This document shows positions 29,292 to 38,686 of a DNA stretch of 64,000 bases, one piece after another (the first letter of the stretch is position 1; each line of letters opens with the position of its first letter). Location of the stretch: assembly GCA_001970955.1 (NCBI GenBank), contig MPUH01000196.1, forward strand, positions 20,211-84,210. The letters are read 5' to 3'. Source of the DNA: Stentor coeruleus (Eukaryota; Ciliophora; Heterotrichea; Heterotrichida; Stentoridae). A program made the translations under genes and the position numbers. Under the pieces are notes generated by a model, which was not told where the DNA came from, made no database searches, and worked only from the letters and a program-made list of their open reading frames with translations.

Positions 29292-30867
29292 TCACGAACT
29301 AAAATATAGTTTATTTATACCAAACTCATGATTGAGAAAAGATTCCTTTTTAAAAGCTTTTCTCTGTGGCTTGTTATAGTTTTTCTTAATCCAATTATGA
29401 TTCAGGGCCATTTCAGCTGTAATCCTCTGTTTAGGTTCCCAGACAATGATTTCCTTAATAAAATCAACAAAAGTCAAATCANATCAATTTTAAAACCCTC
29501 CTAACCCCTCACACATATTCAGGGCCATTTCAGCTGTAATCCTCTGTTTAGGTTCCCAGACAATGATTTCCTTAATAAAATCAACAAAAGTCAAATCATG
29601 CAATCCAATAATCTCAACTAAAGTCCTACACATCCCATTCCTACATTTTTCNATCAACAAAAGTCAAATCATGCAATCCAATAATCTCAACTAAAGTCCT
29701 ACACATCCCATTCCTACATTTTTCCCTATAAGCATTTTTTTCATCATCAAAATTGATTTTCTTCCTTTTACACTGATAAATCAACGATTGTGGGGGCATT
29801 CCAAGTACTTCAATAATTTTACCCAACAATTCAGACTCATCATCAGCTGGAAAAAGTGGATACCCAACATAAAGTTCAATCAAAATACACCCAAAACTCC
29901 ATAAATCAATAGGAGGACCATAAGGAATTCCCATAATAACCTCAGGTGCTCTATAATACCTTGATTGTATATAACTATATAATCTTTCATTAACATAACA
30001 TGATGATCCAAAATCTATAATTTTAATACAATTCCCTGAACCATTAGTCATTATAACATTTTCTGGTTTTAAATCACAATGAACTATATCATTTATATGC
30101 ATAAAACGTATTGCCTTAAGCATTTGTCGGGCAAAGTTTTGAAGTACAGGGAAATTGAATTGTTTAAACATACTGATTTTAGAGTATTCATATAGATTTA
30201 TACCTAAAAGTTCAAATACCATGCAAATATGTGAACGAAAAGTAAAAGAGTTTTTAAGTCTGACGATATTTTCGGTGTTTGAAGGGTCGGATTTGTTGAG
30301 GGTTTTGAGGATTTTGATTTCAATCATGGCTTGGCGGTTGAGTTTCGGTTTGTTTTTTACGATTTTTATAGCAACGAGTTCTTTTATTAGATGGTCGAAA
30401 CATTTACAAACTTGGCCAAAAGTCCCTTTGCCTATGCTATCGATGATTTCATAGCGATATTCAATATGGTCACCTTTTAAAAGCAGATATTCACCTTTGT
30501 TTGTATCGTAGCCCCAGTTGCGATCAGTTATTTTACCTCTGATTTTATTGAGTTTCCCTATATAGAATATTTTATCATAGTCTAAGATTTCAGTATGCTC
30601 ATATTCGCTTAAATAGTTACTTAAAAGCTTTAAAACAGTCTCAGGGTCAGTTGGAAGTAAAGAAAAAACTTCAGGGTTTGTTGCTTGAGGTAAAGTTTTA
30701 AGTAATGTACGGGATGTAACTGGACGGGATATTTCAGGTCTAGTTATAGATAAAGAACGTTGACGGGTGGTATTTGGGACCATAATATGAGGGACAAAAG
30801 GTTTAAAGTTGATAGATGTCCTTCGAAATTGCCTTTGATGAGGATTTATTGGGCTAACAATCGACAT
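29292..30867 (-). CDS. DYRK-family dual-specificity protein kinase, split by assembly joins
   Basis: CMGC-group kinase close to DYRK2. The ATG is at 30867. The N-terminal region (1-130) holds the DYRK homology segment (residues ~87-125, NWGYD). In the kinase domain the glycine loop is GKGTFGQV (146-153) and the ATP lysine is Lys168. The catalytic loop is HCDLKPEN with Asp265, and DFG is at 285-287. The activation loop YSYIQSRYYR carries the YxY tyrosines 297 and 299 that DYRKs autophosphorylate on themselves. The frame seems to break at 29652 and 29482, where single Ns are flanked by perfect duplications. Counting each duplicated stretch once gives a continuous 461-aa protein ending at TGA 29292-29294. 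The gene is therefore probably intact in the organism. Confidence 0.9.
29400..29598. repeat. Assembly join: N at 29482 with 82-bp duplication
   Basis: Bases 29400-29481 and 29517-29598 are the same 82 nt of the DYRK gene, separated by one N (29482) and 34 nt that match neither continuation. The pattern is that of two overlapping contig ends joined without merging. The 34 nt may be an allele, a paralogue or a misassembled contig tip. Confidence 0.9.
29580..29724. repeat. Assembly join: N at 29652 with 72-bp duplication
   Basis: Bases 29580-29651 and 29653-29724 are identical and meet at a single N. One copy is enough to restore the kinase reading frame. Confidence 0.93.
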
Positions 30868-30954
30868 AAAATTATTAAAAACACTTAATTAACTGATGAG
30901 GACGCGTTCTTTAAAATAATCAGGTTTAGGGTTTAATAAATAATGGACTTATAC

Positions 30955-31960
30955 TCACTTTATGAATTCATCTGGGAGATTATGCGTATTTTCAATGCTT
31001 TCTATAAGCTTTTATCGGTATTATAAATACCAGCAATTGTTTACTTATATTTTCTCTCAGATTCATCAATAAAATAATGATTTTGTATGACTTCTAATAT
31101 TTCATTACATTCTTTAAACTTTTTTGTTATTTATTCATATAAACTTTCATTAACATTTTTTTTTCTTGTATTGTTTTTCTTGATATCTTCTAGTAAGTCC
31201 TTCTATTTTCCCAAGAATAACTTCAAAATTTAAATCAAGTTTTTATTTTCTATTTAAACTTTCCTATATATTTTTTAGGAATTTGGCCCTTTCATCTATG
31301 GTTTTTAGATTTTTAATTAAACTTTCGCATTTAAGTTTCAGCTTTGGATATGAGTTTATTCTAAAATTATAGATAATATAAGCTCTTTAAATAAACCTTG
31401 AACTTGATAAAAACAATCATATTCTTGTTGGATTTCATCTTGTTCATGGATTATTGAACTTAGGGTTAAGAGGCTAATTTTTCTGAAGTTCTCGATGAAT
31501 TTGTAGATTTCTAAGGATTTTATTGAAAAAACTCTTCTTATTTCATTAATAGGTTGAGGTTTTAGAATTCTAATGATTCGGTAAAGATTTCATGGATTTC
31601 TTGTGTTATTTTGTCTATATCGTGGATTTTATCTATCATAAAATTTCTGATATTGTCGCTTTTTATCTTTAAGATCTTATAATAAACTGTTTTCATATAT
31701 TTCTGGGTTATAAAATCAGAAATTACTTGATAGTTTATGTTATAAATACTTTGGAAATAAGACATTTCAGAGAAGGAAAAAAATTGATCTGATTATATTT
31801 ATTTAGGATCCAAGTGAGGTGTTTTTTAATTTTTGGAAAAGTGAATAGCCAGTCTAAGGATTTTTTCACTGGATTTTAGAGCTTCTGATAAAGAGATTTA
31901 GGTTATATACGCGGCATAACTTTTTGATAAAAGCTTTCATAAAGATTCTTTACCGGACAT
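30955..31960 (-). pseudogene. Decayed gene for a helical, coiled-coil-like protein
   Basis: On the minus strand a protein-like frame starts at ATG 31960 (MSGKESL) and can be followed to TGA at 30955-30957 (NLPDEFIK). It is broken by several frameshifts (near 31560, 31365, 31165 and 31010) and by many in-frame stops. The pieces are long (67 codons to 31562, then a similar length) and rich in Lys, Glu, Ile and Leu, like a coiled coil. Nearly all the stops are TAA or TAG at places where CAA or CAG (Gln) would fit, and one TGA could come from CGA. The 5' side (31981-32020) has the A/C-rich sense-strand composition of a normal gene flank. No family is recognised. Confidence 0.62.
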
Positions 31961-32277
31961 TTTTATTATGAAATGACCTTGGGATTTAGAAAGTAGGTGT
32001 TAGGGTTTTAGGTTTTGATATGATTTTATTGAATTTAATGATAAAAGTCACAATTTCCAAAATTTATCATAAAAATCCTATACATATAATATTTTATATA
32101 ACAACTACTATAACTCTACATCTCAATTTACTTTTCTTACAATTTTATCATATACCATCATTATCTATATCTTTAAATATCATCCTTTATCTTTCTTATT
32201 CAAATAGGTCTTATAAACAAATTTTCTAATTTCCAGCCATATATTTATTACAATTCTCTATCTTTAGCATATACTAA
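31961..32277. other. Spacer with a sharp strand-composition switch
   Basis: 31981-32020 holds 14 G and no C; from about 32040 to 32277 G is nearly absent. This fits the 5' flank of the decayed leftward gene followed by the 3' flank of the next leftward gene. No coding frame supported. Confidence 0.6.
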
Positions 32278-32733
32278 TTAACTATTATACACCCTCGACC
32301 TTGAGATTCTTTTTTTAATAGAACTTGTTCCTATAAATGATATAGGTAACCTTATAGATCCTAAATACTTATCAGGTGATAAAAGCTTTTGTTGATTTTT
32401 TTTTACATTAGGCGAGTAGATTTTGCTGACTCTCATAAGATCAGAATTTATGCCTTTTTTAGATGTTTTGACTAGAGAATTGCTCCGTATAGAGTTTTTG
32501 GATTTGTGACGAGGTTTAGGACCTGAGGATGGAGTTTTTCTGTAGTCACCATCAAAACTTTTAAATATAGCATTTTTGTTCTGCCTTTCACGTGTTTTTT
32601 TCACGACTAGAAGTCTTTCGAACAGGTCTTGATATTCGAAATGAACACCGTATTTATCTGCTGGTTCACCTGACCTTCTACCCAAAGGCTGCTTAAGCAT
32701 ATATTCCATAATACTATTAGAGGTATAATTCAT
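32278..32733 (-). CDS. Basic orphan protein, 151 aa
   Basis: Frame from ATG 32733 to TAA 32278-32280. The N-terminal half is compact (MLKQPLGRRSGEPADKYG, FEYQDLFERLLVVKKTRER). The C-terminal half is Ser/Lys/Arg-rich and probably disordered, ending in KKRISRSRVYNS. No known domain, membrane segment or signal is seen. Flank composition on both sides fits a real leftward gene. Function not assigned. Confidence 0.65.
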   Translation of the reverse strand: MNYTSNSIMEYMLKQPLGRRSGEPADKYGVHFEYQDLFERLLVVKKTRERQNKNAIFKSFDGDYRKTPSSGPKPRHKSKNSIRSNSLVKTSKKGINSDLMRVSKIYSPNVKKNQQKLLSPDKYLGSIRLPISFIGTSSIKKRISRSRVYNS

Positions 32734-33767
32734 AACAGCTTGTTGTAAAAATAATGATTTAATTTCCTCATGATTAAAACCTGTAGATTTATTATTATAA
32801 AAGGAAATACTTGCTTTTTATGAGAAGTTATCACAAGTAAGGGGTAGGATTTTTGGTATTAAGTCTACAATCTAGGAAATTTATTTGAAAAGAAATAAAT
32901 AAAGTAAATCATATTTGCTGAGAACCAAAAGTAAAAGGAAAAAAATTAGCTAAAATATACAAATGACAAGAAGTTATACATTTTAGCTTGAAAAAACTGC
33001 CTAAAATCATTCCCACAAGATTGTGAATATAATTTCATGAATATCGTTGCCATTATATGAAAAAAATCTTAGATAATATCAAAAGATTATTTTTTTATCA
33101 TACAGGCATTGTAGATATTATAATCAGCTAATGATCGAATACTCAAAAGCATTTCATACTATCATACTGACAATTTTATATTATTTGAGGCAAATACTAT
33201 AGTGAAATCTTGCAGACACTAGAAAGATTTGAAGAATTCTTTTGTGTATTGTATGGAATAATGATATTATGGATTGTGTTGAAAGATTNAAGATTTGAAG
33301 AATTCTTTTGTGTATTGTATGGAATAATGATATTATGGATTGTGTTGAAAGATTCAAAGGAGTTTTTTAAAGATATTCCGAATATTACTTATTTCTCATA
33401 GCAAAAGTATAAGCTTTATCATTAGTCAAAAATATCTCTTTTATCCCTAAATCCCTTTAAGACCATATCTAAAGCTTTCTAAATATTCAACTTTTCTGTC
33501 AATAGTAATTTCCCCAGCATTTTCATGCCGTATAGTAAAAAGCAGCATCCTAACAAAATTAAACCTTTTATATACCATAAAAAACTGCATTTAAAATCCT
33601 TTAACATATACTCTTCTAACATATAATCCTTCCAACCCCTATCACATCTCCAACCATAAAAATTCTCTAAAACTTTCTCTTATAAAAATCCTAATTATCA
33701 TCAAAAAAAACTTACTCCTAGTCACACTAAAACTCCAAAAAAAAACCCATAATTAAAACTTATATAA
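32734..33767. other. Spacer with a gene-like remnant and an assembly join
   Basis: Between about 33110 and 33400 a + frame reads YSEILQTLERFEEFFCVLYG and on to NITYFS, but it has stops upstream and no start; it may be an old gene end. The join at 33289 lies inside it. From about 33410 to 33767 the sequence is A/C-rich, the 5' flank of the next gene. Confidence 0.5.
33224..33354. repeat. Assembly join: N at 33289 with 65-bp duplication
   Basis: Bases 33224-33288 and 33290-33354 are the same 65 nt on either side of one N. Confidence 0.92.
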
Positions 33768-34259
33768 ATGTCAAGAACCTCAATAAAAACCAACAAAACC
33801 GTGACAGAATTCCGTAAATTTTCTCTAAACAACATATCCGAAACTATATCTTCAGCTTTCAACAACCCAATTCAAGAAACGAAAACCGAGCCTTCCAATA
33901 GCCGTAGATCAAAAATCCTCTCAAGCTTAAAAGCCCGTAACTCAGAAAAGGACTTTTTCTTAACTGAAGCTCAAATAAACGAAATCGATATTCAAGACCA
34001 AACCCCAGACCCTGATCCTTTATCTTACGAACAAATGATTCAAGAAATCGAAGATATAAGTAGTGGTTTTAAAAACAGAGAAGATGATTTAGCTGAACTT
34101 AGAAGAAGAATAAAGAAATGTCAGATTGGTATTGAAGCTAGAGAAGTTCATTATCAAGGTCTTCATAAATCTGCTAATGAAATTGACTCACAAAGTACTG
34201 CTTTAATGCAAAAATTCAAATCAATGTCTAGTCTTCCTAAATACCCTGGACGAAAATAG
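33768..34259 (+). CDS. Orphan protein with C-terminal coiled coil, 163 aa
   Basis: From ATG 33768 to TAG 34257-34259. The first 70 residues are Ser/Thr/Lys-rich and likely disordered. Residues about 85-150 form a charged heptad-like helix (IQEIEDISSGFKNREDDLAELRRRIKKC). No known family recognised. The SF3B5 gene begins only 43 nt downstream on the same strand, an unusually tight tandem spacing here, but the two need not be functionally linked. Confidence 0.68.
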   Translation: MSRTSIKTNKTVTEFRKFSLNNISETISSAFNNPIQETKTEPSNSRRSKILSSLKARNSEKDFFLTEAQINEIDIQDQTPDPDPLSYEQMIQEIEDISSGFKNREDDLAELRRRIKKCQIGIEAREVHYQGLHKSANEIDSQSTALMQKFKSMSSLPKYPGRK

Positions 34260-34302
34260 TTTATAATTTATCTTGTAATAGATATGAAGATTTTTTAGAT
34301 AA

Positions 34303-34566
34303 ATGGTAAGATATAGATAGTCTGATAGATGGAATGCTCAAGCACAGTTAGAACATTTACAACAGAAATATGTTGGAGCTGGGAATGCTGATACTTCTAA
34401 ATGGGAATGGGGATGTAGTATTAAAAGAGATTCTTATGCTTCACATATTGGTCATCATCCAAGATTACTGTTTATGTCTTTAGTTGAAAATGAGAGTATT
34501 GCAAGGACTAAGCTACAGTTTTTAACTAAGATGATACAGCCTTGTGGACCTCCTGATAATAATTAG
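34303..34566 (+). CDS. SF3B5: SF3B5 (SF3b10), splicing factor 3b subunit 5, intron after the ATG
   Basis: Small subunit of the SF3b complex of the U2 snRNP, which helps hold the intron branch point. The ATG (34303-34305) is followed at once by a 15-nt intron (34306-34320); exon 2 runs to TAG 34564-34566. The mature protein is 82 aa against about 86 in animals. It carries the family marks AQLEHLQQKYVGAGNADTSK near the start, then WEW, KRDSY, a histidine pair (IGHH), the ENES motif and the C-terminal MIQPCGPPD. The unspliced frame ends after five codons, which is why simple frame searches miss it. Exon 2 alone lacks a start in a suitable place. Confidence 0.94.
34306..34320 (+). other. 15-nt intron directly after the SF3B5 start codon (phase 0)
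   Basis: GTAAGATATAGATAG. It separates ATG from TCT GAT AGA. Retention reads ATG GTA AGA TAT AGA TAG. A is at position 10. Confidence 0.92.
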
Positions 34567-35042
34567 TTTATTTCATATCAAAAACATAATTTTTAGGATG
34601 AGAAAAAGATTTTTAAGGTTTGTTGGAATGATTAGGATGTTTTAGGATCCTGGTTTTTTGAAGTGATTAGAGAAGTTTGATGGGGTTTTTTTGGATTGTA
34701 ATTGCTTTAGTTTGCTTTGTGATTAGTTTTGATGTTAGTTTTTTGATTTGGACTTTTTTTGGTAGGATATAAAATATTTGGTGCTAAGATTTTTAGTATT
34801 AAGGTTTTTTGCAGTTTTTTTTATTTTAGATGAGAAATTTGATGATTTTTTAATATAGAAAAGATTATTGGATTGATAGAAAGTATTGTTGATTTTTGTC
34901 AGGGTGAATTTTATGAGGTTGATTTTTGGGAAATTGTTGATAAATTATAAAGATGATTATGGGTGTTAGGATTTGTGTTTATTTTTTGGATAGAGGTTAA
35001 TATAGATAAAATGTATTATATAATGATATACACTGAAGTAGT
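34567..35042. other. Spacer between convergent genes
   Basis: Mostly G/T-rich, the 3' flank of SF3B5, with only a short transition before the leftward channel gene ends at 35043. No gene seen. Confidence 0.6.
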
Positions 35043-37472
35043 TTAATTATTTAGGTACTTTTGAAGATCAGTATATAAGCTTTGAAGATGGTGAACATTT
35101 TCTTGGGTTGATGAGGAGTTTTTTTTAAGTTCTTCGAATTTTTTACTCAGATCTTTAAGATATTCTTTAAAAGATTCTGATAGTAATAAAGTTTCTTTAG
35201 ATTTTAATGCGAACTGTGCAAGAAGAGGACTATTTTTATATTTTTTTTTAAGAAGGTCTTCAACAGATATAGCTTCAGGCTGTAGTTCCCCTATTATAAT
35301 TTTATGCGCGAGGTCATTGCGTCCCATGGATTCAGCTTGTATAATAGCCTTAAGCCTCTCAAGTACAACCTGCATTTTCAATTGTTGTTTTTTCTTTTGT
35401 TCTCTTATAACAAGTATTCTATTAATCACTGTATTTTTAAACCTGATCCTAGTCTTCAAACTATTTTTTCTCTGTTCATCCCCATATTTCTGTGATTTAT
35501 GATAATCCAAAACCAAAATATCTGGAGCAGTCTTAGTCGGTGTATATTTAACAATAGTTTCTTCAATACTCTGTTTTATATAAGGAAACCTCTGTAAAAT
35601 CTCATCAAGATGTTCCTGATTAAAAACCATAATTCTCGCTTGTTTTATACACCTACACGAAACCAAAAACCTTTGTTTCAAAACCAAAAGATTCTGACAT
35701 AAAACACTGCCTTTTCCCAGTTCTTCCACAACAAGATTAACACTTTTAATCTTTTTATTAATCCCAGATTTCTGACTATGTTTTTCAAGTCCTTTTTTAA
35801 TGATTTTTTTAAACACAGTTTTGCCATGGACTTCAAATAATATCTGAACAGTTCCATCAAGTATCATAAAACATGAATTACATAAATCCCCTGCAACAAA
35901 TAAATCTGTACCTACTGGGCAACTATATACAGGTAATGAATAAACCAGTTTATTAAAAGTTTTTATATCTAAACTTTGCAAATAAGTCAGTTTTGATAGT
36001 ATTTTGTCTACAAAAATCCTATATGGGTCTTTGTATTTACTCACATTATTCAATAACACTTTTTTTACATTTGGGAATTTATTAAAAAGTGCTTGTATTT
36101 TACTATTGTTCAATACTGCTAATGTTGTAAATTCTATTGACTTTATTGTTGCTGTACGTGGGGTATTAAAAAGAACTGATATTTCTCCAAATACTGAACC
36201 TACTTCTAGAAATCTTACAACATGTTTTTCTTTTAATTGGTCAAGAACTTCAACTTCACATTTACCTTCGCTTACGAAATACATACAATCGCCGGGTTCG
36301 AATTGTTTTATAACAGCTTCTTCAGGTTGACAGAATTTGTTATCGAGTTGTTGGAGGAGGTATTTTATTAGTTTTTGTTGATCGAGGAAAAGTTTACTGT
36401 TTTTAAAGAGTTTTTCGAATAGATTTGCGTTAAGTTTCTTTTTTATACTGGGTGGGAGAAAATGTATTAGTTTTTGATAGGAGATTTCTTGGTCGAGGAT
36501 TGAAAAGGAGTTGTTGAAAAAATCAGTGATTGAGGCTTGGAGGTCGTTGGGGAGGTTGAGGTTTTTGATGGTTGTTGAAATTTTTTCTTGTTCTTGGGCG
36601 AATTTGAAGGAACCTTTGCTGAGGTCTTGGAGGATGACGATGATACTGCCGTAGAGCACACCGACTATTAGCATGCCGGCGACTATGAAAATTGCTAGAA
36701 TTACATACTCATACTCATAACTTGGCATCATCTCAATCCTGCTAATAGACGACACTATTGTATACAAGCACCAAGAATATCTCTCTTTAAGTGGTCGTTC
36801 ATAAAAGTCTTCATCTCTAACAATCAACGAAAACGGTTGCCACACTTTATGTTCTATAACAATAACATACCAAAAGCAAGCCATCAAATGTAAATATATA
36901 CAAATCCACAATGCAAGTTCAAAAAACTTTATAACAAGCCTTAAAGTTTTCTTCAATCTAAAATACATCAATCTATTAACAATAGTAAAAATTCTCAATA
37001 TTTTGCTTAAACGTACTAAAGTAATAGTAATATCTATAACAGTACAAGAAATGCCTATAAAAAATATTGGAACTGCCGATAAAAGGTCTATAATCAAAGT
37101 AGTTTTTAAATACTTAAAACTGATTTTCGATAAAGATAATACATTTTCTCCTGTATGAGAGTCTATATATGTTGTTGTAAAGTTAATATAAAGATCACCG
37201 ATACAAACTAAATCTAGAAAAAGTCCAACAACTTTGACTGTAGGGTCAAACATATGTACGCATTCAAATGATAAGTAATAAACTACATCAAAAGCGTTGT
37301 AAAGGCCGAATAACAAAAGAAAAGTGTCCCATTGAAGCCGGGATATGGCTGTTACGTTTAAGAGGTATGCTGGGACTTTTTCACTTTTGATTGATGTGCT
37401 GTTTTGGCTTCGTAAATTGTTTATTTCTTCAAGTTCAACTCTTTCATATTTAGCCATATTATTTATATCCAT
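35043..37472 (-). CDS. Cyclic-nucleotide-gated-type ion channel with two nucleotide-binding domains
   Basis: Six-helix voltage-gated-like channel of the CNG/HCN/EAG superfamily, 809 aa. S1-S3 fall at about 45-150. S4 carries spaced basic residues (VRLSKILRIF). S5 is ALWICIYLHLMACFWYV and S6 is ILAIFIVAGMLIVGVLYGSIIVIL. A C-linker leads to a first cyclic nucleotide-binding domain with an intact phosphate cassette (FGEISVLFNTPRTAT). A second, more degenerate nucleotide-binding-like domain follows (FVAGDLCNSCFMILDGTVQILF). A basic coiled C-terminus ends the protein. The pore loop reads IVSSISRIEMMPS, without the GYG or GFG of potassium channels or the GET of CNG channels, so selectivity is uncertain. 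ATG 37472; stop TAA. Confidence 0.92.
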   Translation of the reverse strand: MDINNMAKYERVELEEINNLRSQNSTSIKSEKVPAYLLNVTAISRLQWDTFLLLFGLYNAFDVVYYLSFECVHMFDPTVKVVGLFLDLVCIGDLYINFTTTYIDSHTGENVLSLSKISFKYLKTTLIIDLLSAVPIFFIGISCTVIDITITLVRLSKILRIFTIVNRLMYFRLKKTLRLVIKFFELALWICIYLHLMACFWYVIVIEHKVWQPFSLIVRDEDFYERPLKERYSWCLYTIVSSISRIEMMPSYEYEYVILAIFIVAGMLIVGVLYGSIIVILQDLSKGSFKFAQEQEKISTTIKNLNLPNDLQASITDFFNNSFSILDQEISYQKLIHFLPPSIKKKLNANLFEKLFKNSKLFLDQQKLIKYLLQQLDNKFCQPEEAVIKQFEPGDCMYFVSEGKCEVEVLDQLKEKHVVRFLEVGSVFGEISVLFNTPRTATIKSIEFTTLAVLNNSKIQALFNKFPNVKKVLLNNVSKYKDPYRIFVDKILSKLTYLQSLDIKTFNKLVYSLPVYSCPVGTDLFVAGDLCNSCFMILDGTVQILFEVHGKTVFKKIIKKGLEKHSQKSGINKKIKSVNLVVEELGKGSVLCQNLLVLKQRFLVSCRCIKQARIMVFNQEHLDEILQRFPYIKQSIEETIVKYTPTKTAPDILVLDYHKSQKYGDEQRKNSLKTRIRFKNTVINRILVIREQKKKQQLKMQVVLERLKAIIQAESMGRNDLAHKIIIGELQPEAISVEDLLKKKYKNSPLLAQFALKSKETLLLSESFKEYLKDLSKKFEELKKNSSSTQENVHHLQSLYTDLQKYLNN

Positions 37473-38191
37473 TCTTGCAAACCATATTTTCGCATCGACT
37501 CTAAACTCTAAGTCTTACTCTATATGGTCTTCCTTATTATCTTTTATTTCTTTATACCCTAAGGTATCGTTTATAAAAAAAAATTTCTATTATTTAAAAT
37601 TCTAAAATCAGATTACAATTTTATCTAAGCTTAGAAATACAAAAAACTTCTTTCTCGAAAAAGATGATATCGTAAAAACAAACCTAATAGCATCTTTAAT
37701 CTCCATTTTAGAATCTTTCACATGATATCAAAGATGATAAAGACTCAGAAAATATAGGAGCTATGATCCTAATGGGGTAAAACAGCTAGAAAACTAAAAA
37801 ATATCTGAAGGATAATTTTAATAAACCTAATATTCTTAATATAATAGAAAAAATAAGGAATAGCTGTTAAATGAAAGATGCTAAGAAAAAATAGTTTTTT
37901 TATATAAGATAAATAGCGAAATTGATAGAAGAAATACTAAATTTATATATTAAATACTATTATAATCAAGTTCCACTATAAAGTAATTTCAAGTATTTTT
38001 TTTTATGTTGCAAGTGAGTAAAAATGCTTCATAAAAAAAAAGATAACAAACCCAAAGTTTTATTCAAAAAAATCATAAAACCAGCATTGGAAGTGGATTT
38101 TCAAAAAAAAATCCTCAAGGTAAAATCATAAAACCCATAAAAACCATAAAAACTAAACTCCAAACCAAAAATTAACTCAAAACTACAAAAA
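37473..38191. other. Spacer between tandem leftward genes, no gene seen
   Basis: AT-rich, with long A runs near 38030-38110. The part before 38191 is A/C-rich, the 3' flank composition of a leftward gene. No supported frame. Confidence 0.6.
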
Positions 38192-38686
38192 TCACGAGTT
38201 TTCATTAGATATCTTAACCGAACTTCTATTACGAAATTTCAACCGACTTAAAGTTCTCATGTTTTCAATCTCTCTAGTCTTACTTACAGGCAAAGGCATC
38301 CTAACAATCGACATTTTCGTGTTTACTTCTTCTTGATTTGAATCTCTAATCATATTAAGCCTATTCCTCAACACCCTTAAATCTTTATTCTTTATATGAT
38401 TAACAGTCTCACATTTGTCTATAAGATTAAGTCTTAAGCTTTGTTTCATACATCCAGGGGATTTAGATATAAAATTCATCTTTGATAATGATTTAACTCG
38501 ACTTTTAGCAAAGTTATCAGGGTTTTCGTTAGACTCAGCTTCTACACTAGGAAGACGAATTGTAAGTTTAGTTGTACTTAGATTTCGATCTGATATCTGA
38601 GGTTTAATGAAATAGTTTTTATGTGTTGTATGGATCTTTGTTCTTATAAAAAGCCCTGAGAGTTCTAAAGGGTCTTGGGTTTTCAT
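38192..38686 (-). CDS. Basic orphan protein, 164 aa
   Basis: From ATG 38686 to TGA 38192-38194, one of the few genes here that uses TGA as stop. Rich in Ser, Asn, Arg and Lys, with LRVLRNRLNMIRDSNQ and MRTLSRLKFRNRSS. No domain, membrane segment or signal peptide recognised. Both flanks show the composition expected for a leftward gene. Function unknown. Confidence 0.65.
   Translation of the reverse strand: MKTQDPLELSGLFIRTKIHTTHKNYFIKPQISDRNLSTTKLTIRLPSVEAESNENPDNFAKSRVKSLSKMNFISKSPGCMKQSLRLNLIDKCETVNHIKNKDLRVLRNRLNMIRDSNQEEVNTKMSIVRMPLPVSKTREIENMRTLSRLKFRNRSSVKISNENS

Noticed and set aside
30955-31960. A live gene read with TAA and TAG as Gln
   Set aside because: Frameshifts and a TGA remain even under that code, so decay is the simpler reading.
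32020-32229. Plus-strand hydrophobic frame of 69 codons
   Set aside because: AT-rich noise in the G-poor spacer; amino acids follow base composition (Ile, Leu, Tyr, Thr).
36280-36310. GGGTTCGAAT, resembling a tRNA T-loop
   Set aside because: It lies inside the channel coding sequence and no cloverleaf can be built around it.
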